Position numbers and translations under genes: made by a program. Below the pieces are notes generated by a model. The model had not been told where the DNA came from. It saw nothing but the letters and a program-made list of their open reading frames with translations, and searched no databases. 64,000 nucleotides of DNA from Bacterioplanoides sp965200585. GTDB lineage: Bacteria > Pseudomonadota > Gammaproteobacteria > Pseudomonadales > Oceanobacteraceae. Positions 24,939 to 33,279 of this stretch are shown here, in pieces (the stretch's first letter is position 1; the number at the start of each line of letters is the position of its first letter). The stretch is taken from assembly GCF_965200585.1 (NCBI RefSeq), contig NZ_OZ241361.1. The stretch is one strand, 5' to 3'.

Positions 24939-26570
24939 ATGTCGATGTTAAGAAATATTAAAATCTCGCAAAAAATTCCCGGTGCCATTGCCATATTTGT
25001 GTTTCTGCCAGTCATTATTGCTTACCTGGCGTTTAGCTCGAACAGCACTCTGAATCAGGGTAGTCAGGAAATTTATAATAATTACTTTACCAGTGTGGTA
25101 AACCTCACCGACATACGAAAACTCAGCTATGAAGAATTCGTATGGATGAAGAGTCATATTATCTCGCCCAATGATCAGGCGATGCGGGAAGCCGAGCAGC
25201 ATATACAGGATGCCGAGAGCGCTATGAAAATTTCCATTCAGAAGTTTTCAGAGACCCTTGATCAGGGAGAAGAAACCCGTCTGTTTCAGCAGCTACAAAA
25301 CAACCTGAGTCAGCTCAATCAACTGCGTGATCGTATTATTTTATTAAGTCAGCAAAATAATGATACCGAAGCTGATGAGTTAGCGAATAGTGAATATCGC
25401 CGGTTGTTTATGACCCTTCAGCAGCAGATTGAAGGGATGTTTCAGACGAATGTTGTTGGCGCTCAAAGCTATCATGAAAACAACGAATCAACCTATCAAA
25501 GTGCAAATAACACCCTGTTATTGATGGTGCTGTTTGTTATTGCTGTTGGACTGACCACCGGCTGGATTCTGATCAGTACCATTCAGACACCGCTGTTAAA
25601 AACCAAACAACACTTAACCAATATTGCTGAAAATAACGACCTGAGCCGCCTGATTCCGGTGGAAGGTCACGATGAAATCACCGATGTTTCCAAAGCCTTT
25701 AATCATACAATTGAATCGATTCGCCAGATTATTATCGAAATGAACCAGGCAATGCCGGTCTTAAAAGATCAGTCAGGAGCACTGCTAAGCACCGTCGACC
25801 AGGCCGGTAATGACTTAAATCACAGCTCAGAATTATTAAGCAATGTTCAGCACTCCACATCAGAAATCACACTTGCCATTGACGAAATCGCACTGAGCGC
25901 CACCAATGCTTCTGCTGAAGCAACGCAGTCGGATAAAGAGACAGAAGCCGGGCGACAAATACAACAACAAACCGTTAATGCCGTTGAAGAGCTCAGAAAC
26001 AAAATGTCAGACGCCGGAGAACAAATCAGTGGCCTATCAACCGATAGTGAAAATATCGGCTCGGTACTGGATGTTATTCGTGGCATTGCTGAGCAAACCA
26101 ATTTACTGGCTCTGAATGCCGCTATTGAAGCGGCCCGCGCCGGAGAACAAGGCCGTGGTTTTGCTGTGGTAGCCGATGAAGTACGTTCGCTGGCGCAGCG
26201 TACTCAGGAGTCGACCAGTGAGATTCAGACCATGATTGAGAAACTGCAATCGGGAGCCCATTCGTCGGTATCATCCATGAACGATTGTATCCAGTCTCTG
26301 GGTCAGACCGTTGATCTGACGGGTCAGTCTCAGCAATCATTAACTGCGATCTCTGAGACAATTCAGAAAATCCTGTCCATCAATGATCAGGTCGCCAGCG
26401 CGACCGAAGAACAATCAGTAACTGTTAAACAAATCATTGAAGATATTATCGACGCCAATCAGAGCACCCAACGTTCCTCCGGATCATTTAAGACCTTACA
26501 AAACAGCAGCTCTCAACTGCTGCATATTGTCTCCGTATTTGAGCCGCTGGTGGGCAAGTTTAAAATCTAA
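24939..26570 (+). CDS. Methyl-accepting chemotaxis protein
   Basis: 543 residues, full length. TM1 is about 14-34. A periplasmic region of about 150 residues looks like a four-helix bundle (4HB_MCP). TM2 is about 188-212, followed by HAMP (QTPLLKTKQHLTNIAENNDLS..) and the signalling domain. The tip carries RGIAEQTNLLALNAAIEAAR and RGFAVVADEVRSLAQRTQEST. It ends FEPLVGKFKI with no CheR-docking pentapeptide. GAGGTAAG precedes the ATG. It lies 12 bp after the porin gene and is probably cotranscribed. Confidence 0.95.
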   Translation: MSMLRNIKISQKIPGAIAIFVFLPVIIAYLAFSSNSTLNQGSQEIYNNYFTSVVNLTDIRKLSYEEFVWMKSHIISPNDQAMREAEQHIQDAESAMKISIQKFSETLDQGEETRLFQQLQNNLSQLNQLRDRIILLSQQNNDTEADELANSEYRRLFMTLQQQIEGMFQTNVVGAQSYHENNESTYQSANNTLLLMVLFVIAVGLTTGWILISTIQTPLLKTKQHLTNIAENNDLSRLIPVEGHDEITDVSKAFNHTIESIRQIIIEMNQAMPVLKDQSGALLSTVDQAGNDLNHSSELLSNVQHSTSEITLAIDEIALSATNASAEATQSDKETEAGRQIQQQTVNAVEELRNKMSDAGEQISGLSTDSENIGSVLDVIRGIAEQTNLLALNAAIEAARAGEQGRGFAVVADEVRSLAQRTQESTSEIQTMIEKLQSGAHSSVSSMNDCIQSLGQTVDLTGQSQQSLTAISETIQKILSINDQVASATEEQSVTVKQIIEDIIDANQSTQRSSGSFKTLQNSSSQLLHIVSVFEPLVGKFKI

Positions 26571-26577
26571 ACGGCCT

Positions 26578-26606
26578 GGGCGTGTTCAGATAATCTGAAC
26601 ACGCCC
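26578..26606. terminator. Bidirectional terminator hairpin between convergent genes
   Basis: A perfect stem of at least 12 bp (GGGCGTGTTCAG with CTGAACACGCCC) around ATAAT lies 7 bp past the chemoreceptor stop and 8 bp past the convergent gene's stop. There is no T-run on either side. Confidence 0.65.
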
Positions 26607-26614
26607 ATTGTGAG

Positions 26615-27499
26615 CTACACCTGAAGCTCAGCAACATCCGGAAAACGTTCCTGCCAGCCATCAATTAATGCACTCTGATCAATATCCCAAGGGTGAAACC
26701 CGGTTCTGAAAAAGGGGATGATGGCTTTCATACTGTGGCGCATCATGCCGTGATCTTTATTCCAGAAAAAATGAAACGCCTGCTTCCATTCTTTCCAGCT
26801 GGGCATATGCTTTTTCGCAATTAACAGCTGAACCTGATGTTTTGCCAGGCGCACCAACAAACTACTTACAGCCAGCACCATCACTCGTTTACGCATAAAT
26901 TCGTTATCAACAAACTGACGATAGACATCAAATGCCACCGCTTTATGCTCAATTTCTTCAACCGCATGCCAAATCAGCATATTGCGTAACGTAGGATCAA
27001 TATCGGTGTAATAAACCGGATTATCCAGAATCTGCTCCGCCAGCGTGGCAGTAAAGTGCTCCATCGCAACGGTCAGAGCCAGTTGACGGGGAGGCGACAG
27101 TTTTTTCAGAAACCGAACCCGCTTCTCCATTGTCTGTACCACCTGATCAACCGGAAAACCCATGCTGACAAGTTTGTCGTTTAACCCTTCATGAGAATGG
27201 CCGTGGTGCGCTTCCTGCCCAATAAAACCGCGAATCTGTTCCTTTAAAACCGGGTCGGTCACCTGGTCACGATAGTGGCGTACCGAGTGGATAAAAAAGC
27301 GTTCGCCTTCAGGAAACATCGCCGATAAGGCATAAAAAAACGTGCTGATTAACGAGTTATTGGCGATTGCAAAGTCTCGCATAGGCTCGTTCATATCAAA
27401 CGCCATACGACGTATGGTGATTTCAGGCGGCTGAGATGTGCTGCCAGGCTGTGCTGCTGGCGTTTGTGTTTCTGACCTGTGTACGGCTGAAGTTGTCAT
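26615..27499 (-). CDS. PF10118-type predicted metal-dependent hydrolase
   Basis: 294 residues from the ATG at 27499, preceded by AGGGAG; an in-frame GTG at 27514 is less likely. The conserved core IRRMAFD, GQEAHHGHSHEGLN, MEHFTA and WHAVEEIEHKAVAFDVY contains many His/Glu residues in a ferritin-like helical pattern, as in the PF10118 family annotated as metal-dependent hydrolase. Substrate unknown; these genes often sit near lipid or steroid regulators. An AraC regulator is divergent and probably controls it. Confidence 0.85.
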   Translation of the reverse strand: MTTSAVHRSETQTPAAQPGSTSQPPEITIRRMAFDMNEPMRDFAIANNSLISTFFYALSAMFPEGERFFIHSVRHYRDQVTDPVLKEQIRGFIGQEAHHGHSHEGLNDKLVSMGFPVDQVVQTMEKRVRFLKKLSPPRQLALTVAMEHFTATLAEQILDNPVYYTDIDPTLRNMLIWHAVEEIEHKAVAFDVYRQFVDNEFMRKRVMVLAVSSLLVRLAKHQVQLLIAKKHMPSWKEWKQAFHFFWNKDHGMMRHSMKAIIPFFRTGFHPWDIDQSALIDGWQERFPDVAELQV

Positions 27500-27527
27500 T
27501 GTGACTCCCTGCACGATGGCTAAGGTT

Positions 27528-27558
27528 TTTTGTTGTTATGAGAGTTTTGTTGTTATGA
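27528..27558. promoter_or_regulatory. Direct repeats in the divergent promoter
   Basis: TTTTGTTGTTATGA occurs twice exactly, 17 bp apart, between the hydrolase and the AraC regulator genes. Tandem direct repeats are the usual form of AraC-family operators. Confidence 0.45.
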
Positions 27559-27684
27559 CAATCAGTCTGCCACGGCCAATCAACTCATTCCCGGTGGAAT
27601 AACTTCAGAACATGGTGATTCTGAGTCAACTTGCGCGTCTCAATCCGCTTGCGAAAATCACTCAGGCACATTAGTTTGCTCGGC

Positions 27685-28728
27685 ATGACAATAAGAATAT
27701 TAGGTCAGGGCGACCATCACATTTCCTCAGATTATCTGATTCTTTTGGCAGAACTGGCCTTTGAGCGTGGTCTGAGCACCAGCGATTTACTCAAAGGAAC
27801 CGGGCTGACAGAAGAGCTTTTTCTGTCTCCCGATACCAGCGTTGGTCACCGTTCAGCCATTGCCTTTATTGAGCGCTTTTGCCAGCTCACCCGGGAGATT
27901 CGTATTGCTGTGGAGTTTGGCAAACGGATGACATTGTCAAGCCACGGGACATTAGGATTCGCCGCTCAGTGCAGCGAAACGATGGAAGAAGCCGGCAATA
28001 AGGTTACACGCTTTATGGAGACCCGCGCTCAGATTTTCACCATAAAACGCGAGCCGACACCAGAACAACGGATACTATCGGTTACTCCCCGGTTTGAAAG
28101 CGAACTGGCCGCTCCATTTTTAATTTTGGCGTTTCTGACCAGCATCGAAACCATTTGCCGCACACTGGTTGGTAGCGAAGGCAAACAAGCGCATAGCGAT
28201 GTGTATATTGACCTGGGAGATGGCTGGCAACATGACGCTTCTTCGATCACAGATGCACTCCCCCACTGCACCATTCATCAGGCGCCACGGAATCAGTTGG
28301 TATGGCCCGTGTCAGCACTTCTTAAACCATTGCCGTTCTTTAACCCAGAAATGGAGCACGTAACAGAACAACGTCTGCAGCAGATTCTTGATCTGGTTAA
28401 AGAGCCCGAGACACTGCGGGATAATCTCAAACAGCAACTTGCCAGCCAACTGCCTGCATTACCCACCATCGATAAAATGGCTGAACAATTACACATGTCA
28501 GCAGCAACATTAAATCGCAAACTCAAAGCAGAAGGAGTGACTTTTCAGCAGATTAAAGATGAACTCCGCTTTGAACAGGCGAAGCAATTATTAACAGAGG
28601 ATATTTCGCTGGATGCGATTGCAGCCCAACTGGGTTACAGCGATGCCAGTAATTTTATCAAGGCGTTTAAAAACTGGGCTGGAGAGTCACCAGCCCAGTT
28701 TCGAAGAAAAAGGATTAAATTTTTATAA
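27685..28728 (+). CDS. AraC family transcriptional regulator
   Basis: 347 residues from the ATG at 27685 (MTIRILG); a TTG at 27631 in frame is unlikely. N-terminal ligand-binding domain of the OruR/ArgR-like type (about 10-210) and a C-terminal double HTH. The first HTH lies near TIDKMAEQLHMSAATLNRKLKAEG and the signature region reads LDAIAAQLGYSDASNFIKAFKNW then GESPAQFRR. It is divergent from the metal-dependent hydrolase gene, with two direct repeats between them, so local regulation is likely. Confidence 0.87.
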   Translation: MTIRILGQGDHHISSDYLILLAELAFERGLSTSDLLKGTGLTEELFLSPDTSVGHRSAIAFIERFCQLTREIRIAVEFGKRMTLSSHGTLGFAAQCSETMEEAGNKVTRFMETRAQIFTIKREPTPEQRILSVTPRFESELAAPFLILAFLTSIETICRTLVGSEGKQAHSDVYIDLGDGWQHDASSITDALPHCTIHQAPRNQLVWPVSALLKPLPFFNPEMEHVTEQRLQQILDLVKEPETLRDNLKQQLASQLPALPTIDKMAEQLHMSAATLNRKLKAEGVTFQQIKDELRFEQAKQLLTEDISLDAIAAQLGYSDASNFIKAFKNWAGESPAQFRRKRIKFL

Positions 28729-28742
28729 CACTCGCATGAAGA

Positions 28743-29909
28743 TTACAGCAACGCCAGTATAGGAATAAGATCAACTACGACACGAGCCTGGTGTGCTTGT
28801 TTAATCACATCATTTAAATCAATATTACCAGACTGCCAATCACTGACCAATTGATCTCTCTGGGTAACACTTACGTTCAGGTTTTGCGCAGAAAAACTTC
28901 CTTCAATAATCTGGATCATAGTAGCTGTCGTTGGTCTTGAACTGACAATTTGTAAGTCTCCAGCATAACAGCCATGTTCATTAACCTGATCAGTTACATA
29001 ATTTACTGCGTCCTCTTGCAAATAATCAAAGCCTTCCAGAGCACCAGGCCAAACCTCAACTGCCGTTGTCATTACATGTGCAGTTTCCAAGCACATAGCA
29101 TATTTAACAACATTAATTGGTGACAGTAACTCTCTCAGCTGATCATCTAAATCAGCCAAACCATCTGAAATTTGTTGATAAGAACGTCTGACACCATCAT
29201 CAAGTGAAGGACCCAGATTTCCTAATTCCTGACGAAGAGAATCATCAAAGCCAGAGGCAGCATCAGACAGCTGATCGCCAACATTGGTTACCTCTTCACG
29301 GAATTGATCTTCAAGATCAGCTAATCCATCACTAACCGTATCCTTGGCATCATCAACAATATCCTTAACATCATCAATGATATCTTTTGGGCTTGGTAAT
29401 TTGATAAATTGGGCTGAGGTGGCAAAACGCTGTTCAGGCTTATCAGATGCCTGATAATAAGCCCGATTAATTGCATTTCGGACCGGTGCAGCAACACTAT
29501 TTCTTACTGCACCAATTGAACCATCAACAATATCTCTGGCCCACCCTGGGAATCCTCGAATATAAGCATCCGCACATTCAGAAGACATATCATTAAAGAA
29601 ATGGTGATCACACTGAGATTTAGTTTGGCCGATTACCTGATAACAGGCATCGTGAGAGGTACAGGCTGCACGAAAAGACGGTAGGCTCAGTGAGTCTCTA
29701 ACATTAGAGAAGTTAAGGTAATCAAATTGGTCTGAACACGGCCGGTCGAATGTAGGCGATATATTAAAACATTTTTCACAACTAGCTTTGCCACAAGCAC
29801 GCTCATCAGCCGTATTTAATTTATCTAAGAAAGTATCTTGAATTAAATTACCATCAACAGCGTAAGCCGTTGCTGAAATCATTAAAAGCAGACTAATAAT
29901 AATTTTCAT
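28743..29909 (-). CDS. Secreted PLA2-like protein with long helical region
   Basis: 388 residues with signal peptide (MKIIISLLLMISATAYA). The motif CTSHDACYQ (Cys83, His86, Asp87, Cys89, Tyr90) followed by CDHHFFNDM (Cys100, Asp101) matches the catalytic His-Asp helix pair of secreted phospholipases A2, which cleave the sn-2 ester of phospholipids with Ca2+. Residues about 170-270 are a run of acidic, heptad-like helices (DDVKDIVDDAKD.., LADLEDQF, LADLDDQL) that may form a coiled coil. Bases are visibly AT-richer than in the neighbouring housekeeping genes, which suggests acquisition. Enzyme activity is inferred, not certain. Confidence 0.65.
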   Translation of the reverse strand: MKIIISLLLMISATAYAVDGNLIQDTFLDKLNTADERACGKASCEKCFNISPTFDRPCSDQFDYLNFSNVRDSLSLPSFRAACTSHDACYQVIGQTKSQCDHHFFNDMSSECADAYIRGFPGWARDIVDGSIGAVRNSVAAPVRNAINRAYYQASDKPEQRFATSAQFIKLPSPKDIIDDVKDIVDDAKDTVSDGLADLEDQFREEVTNVGDQLSDAASGFDDSLRQELGNLGPSLDDGVRRSYQQISDGLADLDDQLRELLSPINVVKYAMCLETAHVMTTAVEVWPGALEGFDYLQEDAVNYVTDQVNEHGCYAGDLQIVSSRPTTATMIQIIEGSFSAQNLNVSVTQRDQLVSDWQSGNIDLNDVIKQAHQARVVVDLIPILALL

Positions 29910-29941
29910 ATTTTATTCCCTGTAGTAGATATCATATATAA

Positions 29942-30267
29942 TCAACGCAACCTAATGTAATCAACATCTTCCCCATCCCCCCAACGGTTACAGGTATTCA
30001 TACCATGCACTGAAATAGATCTTTGCGCAGCATGAGCTGCCAAAAGCATAGATAACTGCTGTTTACCAGAATTAGAGTTTTCGTCACGAATCATCCAGTA
30101 ACTAATAGTGGCACATGCAGGGCTATCTATTTTCTCACCATCCTTCATACCAAAATAAACTAATCCATCACTCGCTCGAACAATAATATAATCTATCGTT
30201 CCCGCCTGTGTTCCAGCATAAGACTGCGCAGAAAGAGCAAGTAAAAATAAGGTTATAGAACTTTCAT
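29942..30267 (-). pseudogene. Frameshifted small exported protein (paralogue of the next gene)
   Basis: The ATG at 30267 reads MKVL then stops. In the next frame the sequence continues as a normal signal peptide (LFLLALSAQSYAG) and a mature protein of about 90 residues ending RWGDGEDVDYIRLR. Alignment with the intact paralogue start at 30740 (ATGAAAATTCTTGTA versus ATGAAAGTTCTATAA) shows one missing T after codon 3. Either the gene is broken, a sequencing error is present, or translation starts at the internal ATG at 30148, giving a 68-residue protein without a signal. The mature part has PAC and NTC cysteines like its family. Confidence 0.7.
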
Positions 30268-30300
30268 TAAATATTCCTTTATATAATTGTTGGGAAATAA

Positions 30301-30360
30301 AAACCCCAACTCTAAAAATAGAGGGATTACTCTTAGCACAAGCAGTAATTAATTGAAATC
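30301..30360. repeat. Duplicated copy of the fusA terminator region
   Basis: AAACCCCAACTCTAAAAATA, then GAG, TTAGCACA and AGTAATTAATT match 30775-30838 closely. The second arm of the hairpin is decayed (GAGGGATTAC). It marks the boundary of a tandem duplication that includes the two small exported proteins. Confidence 0.65.
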
Positions 30361-30377
30361 ACTTCGTTTCAAATGAA

Positions 30378-30740
30378 TCAGTACATAAAGTGTCTGATAT
30401 TAGCGTGTGCCCAAGGTTTCCATGATTCACAATCAGCAGGAACATTATCGCCATCAAACCAAACAGTACCCATATCAATCTGAGCCGCTTTTGCATGCAT
30501 TAACATAGAGAGTAGAGCCTTACACATTTCAGGCCCTGTCGAATGCCCTGTTCCAGGTACTGTAAACTCTTCCTCCGTATTACAAATAATTACTCCTGTA
30601 TTCATACTACTTAGCTTTAACATAAGCAGGTTACTTGCATGAAAGCCTATCTTATCGACTTTCCCTTTACACAGTACTGTCTCTGCATAGCAAAAGTGCA
30701 TAGTAGAGGAGAATAAAAATAGAGCTACAAGAATTTTCAT
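30378..30740 (-). CDS. Small exported hypothetical protein
   Basis: 120 residues from the ATG at 30740, which is preceded by AAGGAATATTCA. Signal peptide MKILVALFLFSSTMHFCYA. The mature part has scattered cysteines (LCKG, IICNT, EMCKA, ADCESW) and the pattern LLSMLMHAKAAQ..GTVWFDG, comparable to the LSMLLAAHAAQ..G segment of the frameshifted neighbour, so the two are paralogues. Function unknown; I recognise only a general family of small periplasmic proteins. AT-rich compared with neighbours. Confidence 0.72.
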   Translation of the reverse strand: MKILVALFLFSSTMHFCYAETVLCKGKVDKIGFHASNLLMLKLSSMNTGVIICNTEEEFTVPGTGHSTGPEMCKALLSMLMHAKAAQIDMGTVWFDGDNVPADCESWKPWAHANIRHFMY

Positions 30741-30774
30741 TGAATATTCCTTTATACAATTGATAGGCAAATAA

Positions 30775-30807
30775 AAACCCCAATTCTAAAAAATAGAGTT
30801 GGGGTTT
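30775..30807 (-). terminator. Rho-independent terminator of the EF-G gene
   Basis: A 14-bp stem (AAACCCCAATTCTA with TAGAGTTGGGGTTT, one G-T pair) is followed on the minus strand by TTTTTAT. Confidence 0.8.
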
Positions 30808-30838
30808 ATTTTTAGCACACTTAGTAATTAATTAAAAA

Positions 30839-32926
30839 TTACTTAGCTTCTTTAGCTGCTTTTGCTTCTGCCATCACAGTTTCTGCGATGTTCATTGGGC
30901 AAGGCATGTAGTGGCTGAATTCCATAGAGAACTGACCACGACCAGAGGTGATGGTACGCAGGTGACCAATGTAGCCGAACATCTCGGACAGAGGTACGTC
31001 TGCTTTAATACGAACACCTGTTACGCCAGCTTCCTGGTCTTTGATCATGCCGCGACGACGGTTCAGGTCACCGATCACATCACCCACGTTGTCTTCCGGA
31101 GTGAATACGTCAACCTTCATGATTGGTTCCAGCAGCTGTGCGCCTGCTTTCGGCATAGACTGACGGAATGCACCTTTTGCAGCGATTTCGAATGCAACAG
31201 CAGAGGAGTCAACCGCGTGGTAACCACCGTCGTGTACGTCGATTTCAACGTCTAACACTGGGAAGCCAGCCAGAGGGCCTTCAGCCATCATAGCTTTGAA
31301 GCCTTTTTCGATGGCTGGGAAGAATTCCTTAGGAACGTTACCACCAACAACAGATGTGGTGAATACGAAACCAGTACCTGGCTCACCTGGCTTCATGGTG
31401 TAGTCGATCTTACCGTACTGACCAGAACCACCAGACTGCTTCTTGTGCGTGTAGCTGTCTTCGATCGGCTGAGTGATGGTCTCACGGTAAGATACCTGAG
31501 GCTCACCTACTTCCAGCTCAACGCCGTAAGTACGCTTCAGAATGTCTACTTTAATATCTAAGTGCAGCTCACCCATACCTTTCAGGATGGTTTCGCCGGA
31601 ATCTTCGTCAGTTTCAACGCGGAAAGACGGATCTTCTGCAACCAGTTTACCAATCGCAACACCCATCTTATCAACAGCACCTTTGTCTTTCGGCTTAACT
31701 GCGATAGAGATTACTGGCTCTGGGAATACCATGGCTTCCAGAGTACATTCGTGCTTAGGATCACACAGAGTGTGGCCCGTTTGTACGTTCTTCATACCAA
31801 CAACAGCAACGATGTCACCGGCTTGTGCAGAAGTCAGCTCAGACTTGTCGTCTGCCTGCATTTCTACCATACGGCCGATACGCTCAGTTTTACCGGTAGC
31901 AGAGTTCAGTACGGTATCACCCTTGTTCATCACACCAGAGTAGATACGGATAAAGGTCAGGGCGCCAAAACGGTCGTCCATGATCTTAAATGCCAGAGCA
32001 CGCAGTGGCTCATCAGCAGAAACGATAGCGTGTTCGCCAGTTTCGTTACCTTCTTCGTCAGTCAGAGGCTGAGGATCAACTTCAGTTGGCGACGGCAGGT
32101 AGTCAACAACAGCGTCCAGAACCAGCTGAACACCTTTGTTTTTGAATGCAGAACCACAGTAAGTTGGGAAGAAGTCCAGCTTACGGGTACCTTCACGGAT
32201 GCAACGCTTGATGTCGTCCATTGACGGCTCTTCACCTTCTTCCAGGTAAGCCATCATCAGCTCTTCGTCTTGTTCCAGAGCAGTTTCAATCAGCTGCTCG
32301 CGGTACATTTCAACGTCGTCTTTCATGTCTTCAGGAACTTCTTTGATTTCGAAGTTCTCTGGCAGACCAGTATCGTCCCATACGAACGCTTGACGGCTCA
32401 GTAGGTCAACAACACCGACGAACTCATCTTCCTCACCGATTGGCAGAACCATAACCAGTGGGTTTGCGCCCAGTACTTTCTTAACCTGATCAACAACGCG
32501 ATAGAAGTTGGCACCCAGACGGTCCAGCTTGTTCACGAAGATGATACGGGATACTTCAGATTCGTTCGCGTAACGCCAGTTAGTCTCAGACTGAGGCTCA
32601 ACACCACCAGAACCACAGAATACACCAACACCACCATCCAGTACTTTCAGGGAACGATATACTTCAACGGTGAAGTCAACGTGTCCAGGGGTGTCAATAA
32701 CGTTCAGGCGGTGACCAGCCCATTCACAGGTAACAGCTGCAGACTGAATGGTAATACCACGCTCAGCTTCCTGATCCATGAAGTCAGTGGTGGATTCACC
32801 ATCGTGAACTTCACCAGTCTTGTGGATCTTACCAGTGAGCTTCAGGATACGCTCAGTTGTAGTGGTCTTACCGGCATCAACGTGAGCGAAGATACCGATA
32901 TTTCTGTATTTGCTTAAGTCAGTCAT
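30839..32926 (-). CDS. fusA2: Elongation factor G, second type (EF-G2)
   Basis: 695 residues from the ATG at 32926 (MTDLSKYRNIGIFAHVDAGK); the upstream codons to 33016 are not conserved. Translational GTPase for tRNA-mRNA translocation. G1 AHVDAGKTT, G2 RGITIQSAAV, G3 DTPGHVD, G4 NKLD and the C-terminal domains are intact. The text, from SKYRNIG to the DRFGALTFIRIYSG stretch, fits the extra EF-G found outside the str operon in Vibrio, Shewanella and marine gammaproteobacteria rather than the canonical MARTTPI-type FusA. It is divergent from tuf, with no ribosomal protein genes nearby. Strong codon bias suggests high expression. Confidence 0.92.
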   Translation of the reverse strand: MTDLSKYRNIGIFAHVDAGKTTTTERILKLTGKIHKTGEVHDGESTTDFMDQEAERGITIQSAAVTCEWAGHRLNVIDTPGHVDFTVEVYRSLKVLDGGVGVFCGSGGVEPQSETNWRYANESEVSRIIFVNKLDRLGANFYRVVDQVKKVLGANPLVMVLPIGEEDEFVGVVDLLSRQAFVWDDTGLPENFEIKEVPEDMKDDVEMYREQLIETALEQDEELMMAYLEEGEEPSMDDIKRCIREGTRKLDFFPTYCGSAFKNKGVQLVLDAVVDYLPSPTEVDPQPLTDEEGNETGEHAIVSADEPLRALAFKIMDDRFGALTFIRIYSGVMNKGDTVLNSATGKTERIGRMVEMQADDKSELTSAQAGDIVAVVGMKNVQTGHTLCDPKHECTLEAMVFPEPVISIAVKPKDKGAVDKMGVAIGKLVAEDPSFRVETDEDSGETILKGMGELHLDIKVDILKRTYGVELEVGEPQVSYRETITQPIEDSYTHKKQSGGSGQYGKIDYTMKPGEPGTGFVFTTSVVGGNVPKEFFPAIEKGFKAMMAEGPLAGFPVLDVEIDVHDGGYHAVDSSAVAFEIAAKGAFRQSMPKAGAQLLEPIMKVDVFTPEDNVGDVIGDLNRRRGMIKDQEAGVTGVRIKADVPLSEMFGYIGHLRTITSGRGQFSMEFSHYMPCPMNIAETVMAEAKAAKEAK

Positions 32927-33279
32927 ATCGTTACTCAAAAAGGTAAGGTCAAAATCGCGCGCCATTCTACAAGGTTTGCTCGCCGAAAGGTACTGTCTTT
33001 GTGTGGCAATTTTCATTCGCTAGCAACGGCCAGTTTTAAAGCACCGTTTTGCAGCGGTTTTATGGCTCAAACGGTGGTTAAACAAGCCCGTTAAAAAGGC
33101 GTTCTGCTGTTACGCCAATATGACAGCGGAGCAAACCTCTCAACAGGGATATTGACTCCCATCTCCAGAACATTAATATTGCCCACTTTATTTCGCCCTG
33201 AAACAAGTGTGGAAACCCGGTGTGGTCTGACTTGGTTGGGGTTTCAGTTAATACTTATATTGTTTTGAGGGCTGTAATT
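32927..33279. other. 353-bp divergent control region between EF-G2 and tuf
   Basis: No protein is supported here. It holds the tuf promoter (33152-33179), a tuf leader of about 90 nt with a hairpin GAAACCC/GGGTTTC (33212-33245), and AT-poor sequence near the EF-G2 start in which I see no clear promoter hexamers. Confidence 0.6.
33152..33179 (+). promoter_or_regulatory. Sigma-70 promoter of tuf
   Basis: TTGACT and TAATAT are separated by 16 bp, a near-consensus strong promoter, about 100 bp before the tuf ATG. Transcription should start near 33186. Confidence 0.7.

Noticed and set aside
31562..32224. Open frame opposite the EF-G2 gene
   Set aside because: Shadow of a highly expressed gene with biased codons.
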